Source: an uncultured Acidobacteriota bacterium (GTDB taxonomy: Bacteria; Acidobacteriota; Terriglobia; Terriglobales; Acidobacteriaceae). From it: a DNA stretch of 31,651 bases. Numbering within the stretch: the first letter of the stretch is position 1; each line of letters starts with the position of its first letter. Made by a program: the position numbers and the translations under genes. The notes beneath the pieces are model-generated. The model was not told where the DNA came from. It was given only the letters and a program-made list of their open reading frames with translations, and made no database searches. The stretch lies in the NCBI GenBank assembly GCA_903832475.1, contig CAILBQ010000466.1, positions 1 through 31,651 on the forward strand. Direction: 5' to 3'. This document shows positions 16,071-23,783 of this stretch, piece after piece.

Positions 16071-17141
16071 CTAGAAGAGCCGCAGCCCTTCCACTCCCAA
16101 GTCGACATCATAAACTGCTTCGTTCGTCGCGAGCACTGCCGTGCCCAGGGGCGAAAACGCCACCCCGACCACGTTGTAGCCGGCCACCACCAGCTCAGCC
16201 TGCCCATCGGTCGTAATTCGCACAAGCCCGCGCTGGCCGCGCAGCGCCGCCGCCACGTAGACGTTCCCGTCCGCATCGAGCGCCAGCCCCTGCGGCCTGC
16301 CCAGGCCGCGATACCAGGCCGAAGTGCTGCCCTCGCGGTCGATGGCCCAGACGCAATCGTTGGGCGAAAGCGACGGCGCCGTCACAAACAGCGTGCCATC
16401 CGCGCCTACCGCCAGATGGTAGGCCGCCACGCTCGGCTCCAGCGTCGCATACACAAAAATCTGCGGAGCCCCGCCATCCGCACTGGGAGTGATCTTGAAA
16501 ATTGTTCCGCTGCGGTCGCCCACGAACAGGTTCCCGTCGGCGTCGAAAGCTGCCCCGGTGGCCACGCCCATGCCCTCGGCATAGATGGTGAACTCCCCGC
16601 CGGCATCGATGCGATAGACATTGCCCTCGGCACGTGAAGTCACATACAGCTCGCCCTCAGGATCGAAGGCCAGGCCGGTCGGATTTAGGATCCCGCTCAC
16701 AAACGGCGTGCCCAGCCCATCCGGGCTGATGCGCACGATTGAAACCGGCGTCTGCTTGCCGCGCGGCCCGGAAATCGTTGCAAAAATCATGCCCGACCGG
16801 CTGACCACCGGGCTGGTCACCGGGTGCAGGCCGTCGGAAAGCTCGCGGGCTATGCGCAGCGGCATCATGTTGCTCACCCCATCGGCGGTGCGCACCTCGA
16901 TCAGTCCCGTCCCTGCCGCTTCCGGCACGCGAAAGCAGACGCGCTCGTCGCGGCTCATGGAGATCCGCGCCGAGAGCCCATCCACCGAAACCGCCGGCAT
17001 GGTCGTCACTCGCGGGCCAAGATGTTGCCCGCGCACTTCCACATCGCCGCCGGGCAGCGCCGCGGCCGGATACACGCCATCGATCGCCGGGGGGAAAGTC
17101 GCCTGCTTGGAAAGCCTCGCCATCTTGGGAGTCACACTCAT
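16071..17141 (-). CDS. IPT/TIG domain plus SMP-30/NHL-like beta-propeller protein
   Basis: The 356-residue product begins with an IPT/TIG-type immunoglobulin-like domain (about residues 18-95: IDGVYPAAALPGGDVEVRGQ, then a run through VPEAAGTGLIEVRTADGVSN). A six-bladed-type propeller follows, with repeating phrases such as NPTGLAFDPEGELYVTSR, VATGAAFDADGNLFVGDR, HLAVGADGTLFVTAP and RPQGLALDADGNVYVAA. This pattern is shared by SMP-30/gluconolactonase and NHL proteins. No signal peptide is evident. ATG at 17141 is chosen because it falls 11 nt after the pgpA stop, with GAGG upstream; an earlier in-frame start would overlap pgpA. Catalysis is not assured, as canonical metal ligands cannot be assigned by eye. 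It sits between pgpA and cinA. Confidence 0.82.
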   Translation of the reverse strand: MSVTPKMARLSKQATFPPAIDGVYPAAALPGGDVEVRGQHLGPRVTTMPAVSVDGLSARISMSRDERVCFRVPEAAGTGLIEVRTADGVSNMMPLRIARELSDGLHPVTSPVVSRSGMIFATISGPRGKQTPVSIVRISPDGLGTPFVSGILNPTGLAFDPEGELYVTSRAEGNVYRIDAGGEFTIYAEGMGVATGAAFDADGNLFVGDRSGTIFKITPSADGGAPQIFVYATLEPSVAAYHLAVGADGTLFVTAPSLSPNDCVWAIDREGSTSAWYRGLGRPQGLALDADGNVYVAAALRGQRGLVRITTDGQAELVVAGYNVVGVAFSPLGTAVLATNEAVYDVDLGVEGLRLF

Positions 17142-17152
17142 GGGATGCAGCC

Positions 17153-17779
17153 TCAACGTATCCAGTGGCTCAGCACCAGCATCACTGCCCAAGCATACAA
17201 CCCGGCAGCGACGTCATCGAAGACGATGCCCCAGCCTTCCGGCAGTTTTTCCAGCTGACGAACAGGGAATGGCTTGTAAATATCAAAAACACGAAACAAG
17301 AGCAGCGCCAGCAGGATGTGTTTCCAGTCCGCCGGAGCGCCAGCGACAGGAATTGCCAGGAGGGCAATCCACTGACCGGCAACCTCGTCGACCACCACAA
17401 ACCCCGGATCCTTGCGTCCGCTTTCTCGCGCCGCGATGGTCGCCGCCGGCACACCCAGCCCGACAGAAAGCGCAATTCCCGCCAGCGTCAATCCGATCAT
17501 CCATCCCGGGCCGGGATGGGCAAAGACGGCTACGCTGGTCCAGATCAGGACGGCTGCTACCGAACCCCACGTTCCCGGTCCCGGCTTGCCCAACCCGGCG
17601 CCAAAGAATGTAGCTACCGTCCACGCCCAGAACGTCTTCCGCTTCGCCCTGAAAGCACACATGGGCGCCTTGTCCCAGCCGCCTTCAGCCGCCATGCGCA
17701 CCGCGGCCGCCTCATCCAGCCGGCAGCTTTCCGCCCCGGCCGCCGTCCGTGTCGCCGCGGGTTTAACGGTCACGCTCAT
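17153..17779 (-). CDS. pgpA: phosphatidylglycerophosphatase A
   Basis: PgpA dephosphorylates phosphatidylglycerophosphate to phosphatidylglycerol at the inner membrane. The diagnostic segments are all present: GLGKPGPGTWGS (62-73), DPGFVVVDEVAGQW (124-137), FRVFDIYKPFPVRQLEKLP (162-180) and GIVFDDVAAGLYA (184-196), plus several membrane helices. At 208 residues it carries an N-terminal extension of about 50 residues rich in Ala and charged residues, longer than usual; an internal start at Met29 or Met40 would give a more typical length. The ATG at 17779 overlaps the yacG coding end by 17 nt, so coupling is likely. Confidence 0.93.
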   Translation of the reverse strand: MSVTVKPAATRTAAGAESCRLDEAAAVRMAAEGGWDKAPMCAFRAKRKTFWAWTVATFFGAGLGKPGPGTWGSVAAVLIWTSVAVFAHPGPGWMIGLTLAGIALSVGLGVPAATIAARESGRKDPGFVVVDEVAGQWIALLAIPVAGAPADWKHILLALLLFRVFDIYKPFPVRQLEKLPEGWGIVFDDVAAGLYAWAVMLVLSHWIR

Positions 17780-18020
17780 TGCCTTCCAGGTCCTCGAGCA
17801 TCTCCGGGTCCATCACCGGCGAGCTGATCTTGTAGACCCCCATCGCCCACTTGCCCAGATCGATCCTCCGGCAGCGGTCGCTGCAGAACGGAAAATCCTC
17901 GTCGCTGGCTTTCACCAGCTTCTTGCAGGTGGGGCAATGCAGCGGCTTGATCTTCGGTGCCTTTGCCGTCTTGCTCATAGCCGATTTCTTTGTGGAACCT
18001 TCCCCGGGCTCAGTCGCCAT
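17763..18020 (-). CDS. yacG: DNA gyrase inhibitor YacG (zinc-binding)
   Basis: YacG is a small zinc protein that in E. coli binds GyrB and blocks DNA binding by gyrase. The 85-residue product has the four-Cys zinc site HCPTCKK (Cys29, Cys32) and FCSDRC (Cys46, Cys50), then RRIDLGKWAMGVYKI, the family signature. The basic Lys-rich N-terminal segment is longer than in E. coli; Met15 (17978) is an alternative start, but AAGG precedes the ATG at 18020. It is the first gene of a minus-strand operon with pgpA, the propeller gene and cinA, and is divergent from the cytochrome b gene. Confidence 0.9.
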   Translation of the reverse strand: MATEPGEGSTKKSAMSKTAKAPKIKPLHCPTCKKLVKASDEDFPFCSDRCRRIDLGKWAMGVYKISSPVMDPEMLEDLEGNERDR

Positions 18021-18163
18021 GCCTTTGCCTTATATGAAATGAATTCGAAGAACGATTGCGCTCTTCAAGTTTACGACCTTCTCGAGTAAGACGCGCGTCG
18101 TCTCCATTCCTGGCAGCAAAACACGCTGCAAAATTCATGTCTCATTGTGCTATCCTCCCGGAA

Positions 18164-18937
18164 ATGCTAACCGCACCTTCCGTTCAGAGTCCGGCAATCC
18201 CTCGGCATTCTGCGGTGGTTCGCGTAACCCACTGGCTCACCGTCCTCTCTTTCTTCGCGTTGCTCGTGAGCGGTCTGGAAATTGTCGTCTCCCACCCGCG
18301 CTTTTACTGGGGCGAAACCGGCAACTCCAACACGAAACCGGCCTTTATCATCCCCATCCCCGCCTCGCGCGGCACGGTGCCGACCGGCTACGGCTACGAA
18401 ATGCCCGACCAGAACGGCTGGAGTCGCTACCTGCATTTTCAGGCCGCCTGGCTGGCCGTGCTCACCGGCCTTTTCTACGGCATTCACGCGCTGCTGACGG
18501 GCCATTTCCGCGGAGATCTGCTTCCCGCGCCAGGGGACAGAAACTGGCCGGCCGTTCGCGCCGTTTTCTCGAAGTACCGCCGCCGCGGGCCGCCCGATCC
18601 AGCAGAAGGCCACACCTACAACGTGGTCCAGCGCATCGCTTATATCTTGGTCATCTTCGTCCTCTTTCCCCTGATCATCTGGACCGGGCTGGCCATGTCG
18701 CCTTCGTTTGTCTCGGCCTTTCCCCTGTCGGTGGAACTGCTGGGCGGCCGCCAAACCGCGCGCACCCTGCATTTTTTCATCACCTGGCTGCTGGTCGCGT
18801 TCGTGGTCATTCACGTGGCCATGGTCTATCAGTCCGGATTTCGCGATCGCATGCGCGCCATGATTACCGGACGGACCAGCAGCGAATCCTCAGAACGAAA
18901 GACCACTCCCGGCGCTGTTGCACAGGAGTCGCTATGA
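18164..18937 (+). CDS. cytochrome b561-like membrane subunit
   Basis: This is a 257-residue membrane protein with four predicted helices and His residues placed as in di-haem cytochrome b561 / thiosulfate reductase type subunits: RVTHWLTVLSFFALLVSG (His23), YLHFQAAWLAVL (His91), GIHALLTGHF (His108), RTLHFFITWLL (His203) and VVIHVAMVY (His217). It probably passes electrons between the quinone pool and the periplasmic molybdoenzyme encoded next, whose start codon overlaps its stop (ATGA). ATG at 18164 is chosen for position relative to the first helix; the frame is open upstream. Donor or acceptor direction cannot be decided from sequence. Confidence 0.88.
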   Translation: MLTAPSVQSPAIPRHSAVVRVTHWLTVLSFFALLVSGLEIVVSHPRFYWGETGNSNTKPAFIIPIPASRGTVPTGYGYEMPDQNGWSRYLHFQAAWLAVLTGLFYGIHALLTGHFRGDLLPAPGDRNWPAVRAVFSKYRRRGPPDPAEGHTYNVVQRIAYILVIFVLFPLIIWTGLAMSPSFVSAFPLSVELLGGRQTARTLHFFITWLLVAFVVIHVAMVYQSGFRDRMRAMITGRTSSESSERKTTPGAVAQESL

Positions 18938-19692
18938 GAAAGATCTCCCGCCGCAGGCTCATCACCTCCGGCGTTGTCGCGACCGCCGGCGTGGCCGGCC
19001 TGGCCGCGGCCACGCGCATTGCCGCCCGCCACGGCCTTATTCCTCCTGACTGCCGCGGCGTCTACGGTCCCGGCGAGACCCTCACCTACGCTGCGCAGAA
19101 GCTGTTGACCCGGCACTCGCTGGCCCGCGAATTTCCCCGCAGCATGATCTCCGCCAAGCCTTTTCTCAATGCGGTTGCGCCCTTCAGCGACGCATTCAAA
19201 GCGCACCAGGCTCTTGGCTTCTCTGACTGGACGCTCAAAGTCGACGGTATGGTCGCCCGGCCTACCACCTTTTCGCTCTCGGACTTGCGAACCTTGCCGC
19301 GCAAGAGCCAGATCACCGAAGTGGCCTGCGAAGAAGGCTGGTCCTACATCGCCGAGTGGATCGGCACGCCGCTGTCCCACGTGCTGCATGAAGTGGGCGT
19401 GCTGCCCGAGGCCAGGTATGTTGTCTATTACTCCATCGAGCCCGACTGGTGGGAGAGCGTCGACATGGCCGACGCCCTGCATCCCCAGACCTTCCTCACC
19501 ATGGGTATGAATGATGGTGATCTGCCGGTCGGCTTCGGAGGACCGCTGCGCCTGCGCGTGCCAAGGCAGTTGGGTTATAAGAGCGTCAAGTTCATCACCC
19601 GCATCACCGCGACCGATTCGCTCAGAGGCTTTGGCAAAGGCCTGGGCTCAGCCTCGCCTGAGGGCGGGTATTCCTGGTTTGCGGGTATCTGA
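18934..19692 (+). CDS. Tat-exported molybdopterin-dependent oxidoreductase (sulfite oxidase/YedY-like)
   Basis: This is a 252-residue periplasmic enzyme with a twin-arginine leader (RKISRRRLITSG) and a sulfite-oxidase-type molybdopterin domain (PF00174). The candidate molybdenum ligand is Cys132 in ITEVACEEGWSYIAEWIG, aligned with the Cys of YedY/MsrP. GFGGPLRLRVPRQLGYKSVK is the typical cofactor-binding strand near the C-terminus. It lacks the dimerisation domain of full sulfite oxidases. The ATG overlaps the cytochrome b stop (4 nt) and follows AGGAG, so the pair form one module. The substrate could be sulfite, a sulfoxide or a similar oxo compound; MsrP-type repair is possible, but the partner here is a b561-like protein, not clearly MsrQ. 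Confidence 0.9.
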   Translation: MRKISRRRLITSGVVATAGVAGLAAATRIAARHGLIPPDCRGVYGPGETLTYAAQKLLTRHSLAREFPRSMISAKPFLNAVAPFSDAFKAHQALGFSDWTLKVDGMVARPTTFSLSDLRTLPRKSQITEVACEEGWSYIAEWIGTPLSHVLHEVGVLPEARYVVYYSIEPDWWESVDMADALHPQTFLTMGMNDGDLPVGFGGPLRLRVPRQLGYKSVKFITRITATDSLRGFGKGLGSASPEGGYSWFAGI

Positions 19693-19910
19693 GGAACCTA
19701 AGCAAAAGTCCACTTCACGCGCTGTAGCGAAGCCGTCACCCAGTGTGTCGTTTGAGCGGAAAAGCTCTGTATCCGCATTCACTGTCTTGGTTAGCTGGTC
19801 AAACATAGTCATTGTTCAAGCACAACGAGCGTCGCGGACGGATGGAGCGCAAATCGGAAGTCACTCAAATTTGGCTGCTCGGCCGGCGCCCAGAATCGAA
19901 ACGCTGTTAC

Positions 19911-20510
19911 CTATGGCGCAGCAAGCGGCGGTACCACCGTCCATCCGCCGTCACTGCCTTTCACCAGCGTAGCCGTGGCGGACTGAATGTCTGTGTCCCG
20001 GGCCAGCTTGGGAAAGGCCCTCATCGACTCCGGTGTGCGGACCCAGTCAGGGATCCCCTCCACTTCGTATTGATATTTCACGGTGTATTGCGTGGGGTTG
20101 GCGGGATCGTTGGGGGTTTCGCTGTCGATAGCGGTTACATTGAAGTGTCCGAAACAGAAGTTGCCGTAGCCGGGCTGGCTGGGGACGGGAGTCCACTGCG
20201 GGTGTCCCTTGTCGGATAGGCCGTAAAGATTCAGTGGTTTGGCGCCGGCAACAGCGTGTCTCTTCTCCTGTGTTCCGCGAAGGAAAAGACCAGCATCTGC
20301 CAGCGCTTCGAAAACGCGCGCGTTTTCGTCCTTGGCGGGATCTACCTCGGCGGGCAGCTTGATCGGCGCAGGCCAGACGCAGTCATGATGACCGGTGTAC
20401 GACTTGTTGATCGCGGCGATGAATTCCGCATGATCGACTTGCTTCTTGCAACCGGCTGCCCCTGAGAAGAGCCCGGTTACCACCACCGCCAGCACGATTC
20501 GTTCTCGCAT
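19911..20510 (-). CDS. putative lipoprotein, unknown function
   Basis: This is a 199-residue protein with a lipoprotein signal (MRERIVLAVVVTGLFSGAAG followed by Cys21), so it is probably membrane-anchored at the periplasmic face. The mature part has no family I recognise; it is moderately hydrophilic, with YTGHHDCVWPAP, a PSQPGYGNFCFGHFNV stretch and a late VKYQYEVEGIPDWVRTPESM segment resembling small acidobacterial and proteobacterial hypothetical lipoproteins. ATG at 20510 has TTGGG and GAGG just upstream and leads directly into the signal peptide. In-frame starts at 20552 and a GTG at 20576 (overlapping the rimO stop) would add a nonconserved-looking leader. It follows rimO on the same strand. 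Confidence 0.75.
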   Translation of the reverse strand: MRERIVLAVVVTGLFSGAAGCKKQVDHAEFIAAINKSYTGHHDCVWPAPIKLPAEVDPAKDENARVFEALADAGLFLRGTQEKRHAVAGAKPLNLYGLSDKGHPQWTPVPSQPGYGNFCFGHFNVTAIDSETPNDPANPTQYTVKYQYEVEGIPDWVRTPESMRAFPKLARDTDIQSATATLVKGSDGGWTVVPPLAAP

Positions 20511-20572
20511 CCCAAAGCACCTCAAGCACTTGGATGCCGAAAATTGAAACATAGTCACTGGCTCGCCGTGGA

Positions 20573-22117
20573 TCACTCAACGATGCGGGCGACCACGTCG
20601 TAGTGATGCGACTCGACGATCTCGCAGCGGTAAAACGTCCCCGGCACCAGCGTCTCATGCGGGCCGAAGTCGTTGATCAGCACCTTGCCGTCGATTTCGG
20701 GAGCATGCAGCATGGTGCGTCCCTGCCAGAGCAGTTGTGTCTCGTCGCTGACGCCTTCAACGAGCAAATCCATCTGCCTGCCCACCCAGGCCGATTGCTT
20801 CTGCGCGCTGATCCTCTGCTGGAGTTTCATCAGCCGCTTGCGACGCGATTCAATGACACGCTTGGGAACTTTCAAGTCGAGATCGAAGGCCGGCGAGCCC
20901 TCTTCGTCGGAATAAGGGAAGGCGCCCAGCCAATCGATCTTTGCGGCGCTGACAAACTCTTCGAGCAGCCGAAAATCTTCGTCGGACTCGCCGGGGAAGC
21001 CGACGATGAAGGTGGTGCGCACGACGAGATCCGGCACGATGCTGCGTGCCTTTTCAAGCATGTTGAGGAAGATGTCGCCGCTTCCGCCGCGCTTCATGCG
21101 CTTGAGAACGTTGGGCGAGGCGTGCTGCAGCGGGACGTCGAGGTATTTCGCAACGTTGTCGTGTTTTGCGATGGTTTCGAGCAGCCGCGTGGTCACCTTG
21201 TTGGGATAGGCGTAGAGGAAGCGCAGCCACTTCAGGCCGGGGATGGAGGCCAGCGCGTCGAGCAGGTCGGCGAGGTCGACTTTCATGCCCCCGTTTTCCG
21301 TGGACAGGTCTTCGCCGTAGCAAGTCGTGTCCTGGCCGATCAGCGTAATCTCCCGCACGCCCTGGCGAACGAGATTTTCCGCCTCAGCTACGACCGATTC
21401 AAACCGCCGTGAACGAAACTTGCCGCGCAGCTGGGGGATGATGCAGAAGCCGCAGGGATGATCGCAGCCCTCGGCAATCTTGATGTAGGCCGAGGACTTC
21501 GGCGTGGTCAGGATGCGCGGCGTCTCGTCGCTGTAGAGGTAGTTGGGCAGGCTGGCAATGGCGCCGTCCCAGTGCTCGCGGCTGAAGCGGCCCTGCTCTT
21601 CGCGCAATGTTCCCTCGGGGCGGCTGTGCGTATGCACCGCGCTGGGCGCTCGCGCAATCAATTCGTTCTGGGCGAAGTCGGAACTGGTCAGGATGTTGAA
21701 CGGCGAAGCGCTGATCGCGGGCGCGGGCATGGAAAGTCCGGCTGCTTCGAGAATGGCTTCCAGTTCGCCGGTGCCGACCACGGCGTCAACTTCGGGAATG
21801 TTCTTCTGGATCTCGTCGCGGTAGCGCTCCACCAGGCAGCCGGCAACGATCAGGCGCTTCGCGGTTCCAGCGGTCTTATGCTGCACCATCTCGAGAATGG
21901 TATTGACCGACTCCTGCTTGGCCGAGTCGATAAACGAACAGGTATTCACGACAAGGATTTCAGCGTCTTCAGGGTTGTTGGTCAACCGCGCACCGGCGCG
22001 GTCCAGCAAGCCCATCATGACTTCGGAGTCAACCAGGTTCTTGGGACAGCCTAACGAGATGAATCCCACGGTAGGCGCTGTCGCCGTCGCCGTGGGAAGG
22101 GAAGTTTCTTTGCTCAC
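20573..22117 (-). CDS. rimO: ribosomal protein S12 methylthiotransferase RimO
   Basis: RimO is a radical-SAM enzyme that adds a methylthio group to an Asp of ribosomal protein S12. The N-terminal UPF0004 domain has the three Fe-S cysteines in SLGCPKN (Cys24), NTCSFID (Cys60) and VAGCLVER (Cys94). The radical-SAM CxxxCxxC is EGCDHPCGFCIIPQLRG (Cys218, 222, 225), followed by VVRTTFIVGFPGE and a C-terminal TRAM domain (about 448-514). RimO rather than MiaB is favoured by HPCGFCIIP and the SLGCPKNLVDSE start. At 514 residues it is about 70 longer than typical; the excess lies at about 130-200, between the UPF0004 and radical-SAM domains. The divergent neighbour is a secreted unknown gene. Confidence 0.95.
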   Translation of the reverse strand: MSKETSLPTATATAPTVGFISLGCPKNLVDSEVMMGLLDRAGARLTNNPEDAEILVVNTCSFIDSAKQESVNTILEMVQHKTAGTAKRLIVAGCLVERYRDEIQKNIPEVDAVVGTGELEAILEAAGLSMPAPAISASPFNILTSSDFAQNELIARAPSAVHTHSRPEGTLREEQGRFSREHWDGAIASLPNYLYSDETPRILTTPKSSAYIKIAEGCDHPCGFCIIPQLRGKFRSRRFESVVAEAENLVRQGVREITLIGQDTTCYGEDLSTENGGMKVDLADLLDALASIPGLKWLRFLYAYPNKVTTRLLETIAKHDNVAKYLDVPLQHASPNVLKRMKRGGSGDIFLNMLEKARSIVPDLVVRTTFIVGFPGESDEDFRLLEEFVSAAKIDWLGAFPYSDEEGSPAFDLDLKVPKRVIESRRKRLMKLQQRISAQKQSAWVGRQMDLLVEGVSDETQLLWQGRTMLHAPEIDGKVLINDFGPHETLVPGTFYRCEIVESHHYDVVARIVE

Positions 22118-22187
22118 CTGACTATTGTACCGGGACGCAGGTTTTCGCGCCGATTCTCAGCATCCCCGCCGCCCTGCGAGCGAGTGT

Positions 22188-22207
22188 ACGGGATAAGATG
22201 ATCCCGT
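22188..22207. promoter_or_regulatory. inverted repeat upstream of the secreted unknown gene
   Basis: ACGGGAT-AAGATG-ATCCCGT is a perfect 7-bp inverted repeat with a 6-nt spacer, 25 nt before the ATG at 22233 and in the intergenic region shared with divergent rimO. A TAAGAT sequence resembling a -10 element overlaps its centre, so an operator or a 5' leader hairpin are both possible. No -35 element at good spacing is visible. Confidence 0.4.
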
Positions 22208-22232
22208 CAGGCAGGTGCGGGCGAGGTGGGCC

Positions 22233-23405
22233 ATGAGACGGACAGCGGTGTTTTTCATCTTGTTCTTCTTCGCAATTCCGGTTCTGCCGAGCCCACCCGT
22301 GGTGGTCTCGGTTCAAACCTTGATCGACCAGGTGAAGGCAGCTCGCAAGACTGGGACAAGCGACGGTGATCTGGCTCTGAAGCTCAGCCAGCTCGAACTG
22401 AGCGAGGAACTTACCGCCGGAAACTCGATCGCCATCCTTGACTTGTTGCCCGGTCCGCTCTCCAAAGAGCAACTGTATGTGCTCGAGATTCGCAGCGCAA
22501 TCCTGCCACCACCTGCGTCCGATCTTCCGAATCTGACTCAGCCGGACGAAACCGCCCGGCAAGCCATGCTGAAAAGAGCAGAAACGTACGTTGCCGGAAC
22601 GTTTGCCCAGTTGCCGCCTCTCACCGCGCAACATCTGGTGGCACGGTTTCAGGATGGCATGGAAGCTGTACCGGATCCCAGACGCGGCCAGCAAGGCGTC
22701 TCTGACCGAGGTAGTCCAAATCCGGGAATTCGCCTCATCAATCGCCATCTCGACACCGGCGAAGTCAACGCTGGTGTGGAGAAATCCACTGTTTTTACCG
22801 AGACTCGACTGGATGCTCCCAACGACACTCGAGTTTCGATCGATACGCCACTCTCGTTGCCTACAGTGATCTCGGATGCGGTTGCCAGCGAAACCTTGAA
22901 ATTTGTCCGTTGGCAAACCGTTCAGGGCAGAATCCTCGCAGTGTTTTCCTTTGCGGTGGAGAAAAGGAAGAGTGGACTTGAACTGGTCTACCACCAGCGT
23001 ACCGTTCAGCAAAAGGTAGTTTCGACCGAGCCCCAAATTGGTGGCGATGTTGGGTATGACGGGGTGACTTCTACCACTGTCGGCCATGAGGTCTGGCTTG
23101 ACTTTAAGCACAGACAGGTGTACTCGGGAACGCTATTCCTTCAATCAGAAACCGGCGTCGTTTTTCGGGTCATCACAGAGGTCAACTTTCAGCCAGGGGA
23201 TATCCTGCACCGTCAGACGGTCCGCACTGACTACGCCGCTGTGTCCGTTTCCGGCGCAATCCGGGTGGTGCCCATTCACATCTTTACTGCAACGGACTTT
23301 GTGATCTATGATGCGAAATCCTGGGCGAAATCTCCGGTCCGCCAAAACTTCGTGACCGAAGACTTCACTGACTACAAGTTCGGTACGGCGCAGACTACTC
23401 CGTAA
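22233..23405 (+). CDS. secreted protein of unknown function
   Basis: This is a 390-residue protein with a clear signal peptide (MRRTAVFFILFFFAIPVLPS). I recognise no enzymatic motif. The first half is helical with a QLELSEELTAG/LDLLPGPLSKEQLYVLEIRS segment. The second half is rich in beta-strand pattern with a repeated F/V-alternating layout (HEVWLDFKHRQVYSGTLFLQ and GVVFRVITEVNF), resembling acidobacterial secreted proteins of unknown fold. ATG at 22233 follows GAGGTGGG; a GTG at 22215 is in frame but adds only six residues. Divergent from rimO. The SRP RNA gene lies 219 nt downstream. Confidence 0.72.
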   Translation: MRRTAVFFILFFFAIPVLPSPPVVVSVQTLIDQVKAARKTGTSDGDLALKLSQLELSEELTAGNSIAILDLLPGPLSKEQLYVLEIRSAILPPPASDLPNLTQPDETARQAMLKRAETYVAGTFAQLPPLTAQHLVARFQDGMEAVPDPRRGQQGVSDRGSPNPGIRLINRHLDTGEVNAGVEKSTVFTETRLDAPNDTRVSIDTPLSLPTVISDAVASETLKFVRWQTVQGRILAVFSFAVEKRKSGLELVYHQRTVQQKVVSTEPQIGGDVGYDGVTSTTVGHEVWLDFKHRQVYSGTLFLQSETGVVFRVITEVNFQPGDILHRQTVRTDYAAVSVSGAIRVVPIHIFTATDFVIYDAKSWAKSPVRQNFVTEDFTDYKFGTAQTTP

Positions 23406-23612
23406 TGTTTCCGCTTGTGTCCGTATTGCGGATCTGGGGTGATTCCATAGGGAAAGTCCGTCTGCCCGGATATCGGCGCGTCAATGGCCGATCGATACGC
23501 GTCTTTTCCCGTTTCCAGCGATCGGACAAGTGCCACTCCGAAGGAGATGAATTGTTCGCGTGGAGCAATTTGTTAGCTCTGGTTGGGTTGGGCCTTCTTC
23601 TGGCAGGAATGG

Positions 23613-23618
23613 TAGAAT
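23613..23618 (+). promoter_or_regulatory. probable -10 element for the SRP RNA
   Basis: TAGAAT lies 6 nt before the first paired base of the SRP RNA, the right place for a -10 hexamer. The best -35 candidate is TTGGGC (23588-23593), with a long 19-nt spacer, so this is a modest assignment. Confidence 0.45.
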
Positions 23619-23624
23619 CAGTCA

Positions 23625-23721
23625 GTGCCGGGCCCTACGCGACACAATCCCGCCAACCCCGCCAGGTCCGGAAGGAAGCAACGGTAACGGGCTAGTGTGG
23701 GCGCAGTAGGTCACCCGGTAC
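23625..23721 (+). ncRNA. ffs: signal recognition particle RNA (4.5S type, small bacterial form)
   Basis: The RNA component of the signal recognition particle binds Ffh and, with FtsY, targets membrane proteins as they are made. The invariant domain IV apex AGGTCCGGAAGGAAGCA (23664-23680) with its GGAA tetraloop is present. The arms pair progressively: GTGCCGGG with CCCGGTAC at the ends, CCTAC with GTAGG, GCG with CGC, ACAC with GTGT, CCCG with CGGG, then CCG with CGG below the apex. About 97 nt total, the short form without an Alu domain. A T-run follows directly at 23722. It lies between a secreted-protein gene and fabH. Boundaries are inferred from pairing and may be off by a few bases. Confidence 0.93.
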
Positions 23722-23727
23722 TTTTTC
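23714..23727 (+). terminator. U-tract terminator of the SRP RNA
   Basis: The outer CCCGGTAC arm of the SRP RNA is followed immediately by TTTTTC, so the closing helix of the RNA doubles as an intrinsic terminator. fabH begins about 57 nt later. Confidence 0.6.
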
Positions 23728-23783
23728 TGTACGCAGGCGACCTCGTCTCCCCGCCGAAGGTTCTCCTGGAGGAGATTTCAGCT

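Noticed and set aside
19693..19910. 218-nt stretch between the molybdoenzyme and the lipoprotein gene
   Set aside because: Searched for hairpins, RNA motifs and small genes; nothing supportable beyond the short repeat noted above.
19801..20560. AAACATAGTCA[T/C]TG at 19801-19814 and 20547-20560, flanking the lipoprotein gene as direct repeats
   Set aside because: Only 14 bases with one mismatch, no transposase and no inverted ends; not enough to call a mobile element.
23697..23783. N-terminal extension of FabH beginning at 23697
   Set aside because: It overlaps the SRP RNA and its terminator, and FabH length and the GGAGGAG site fit the TTG at 23784.
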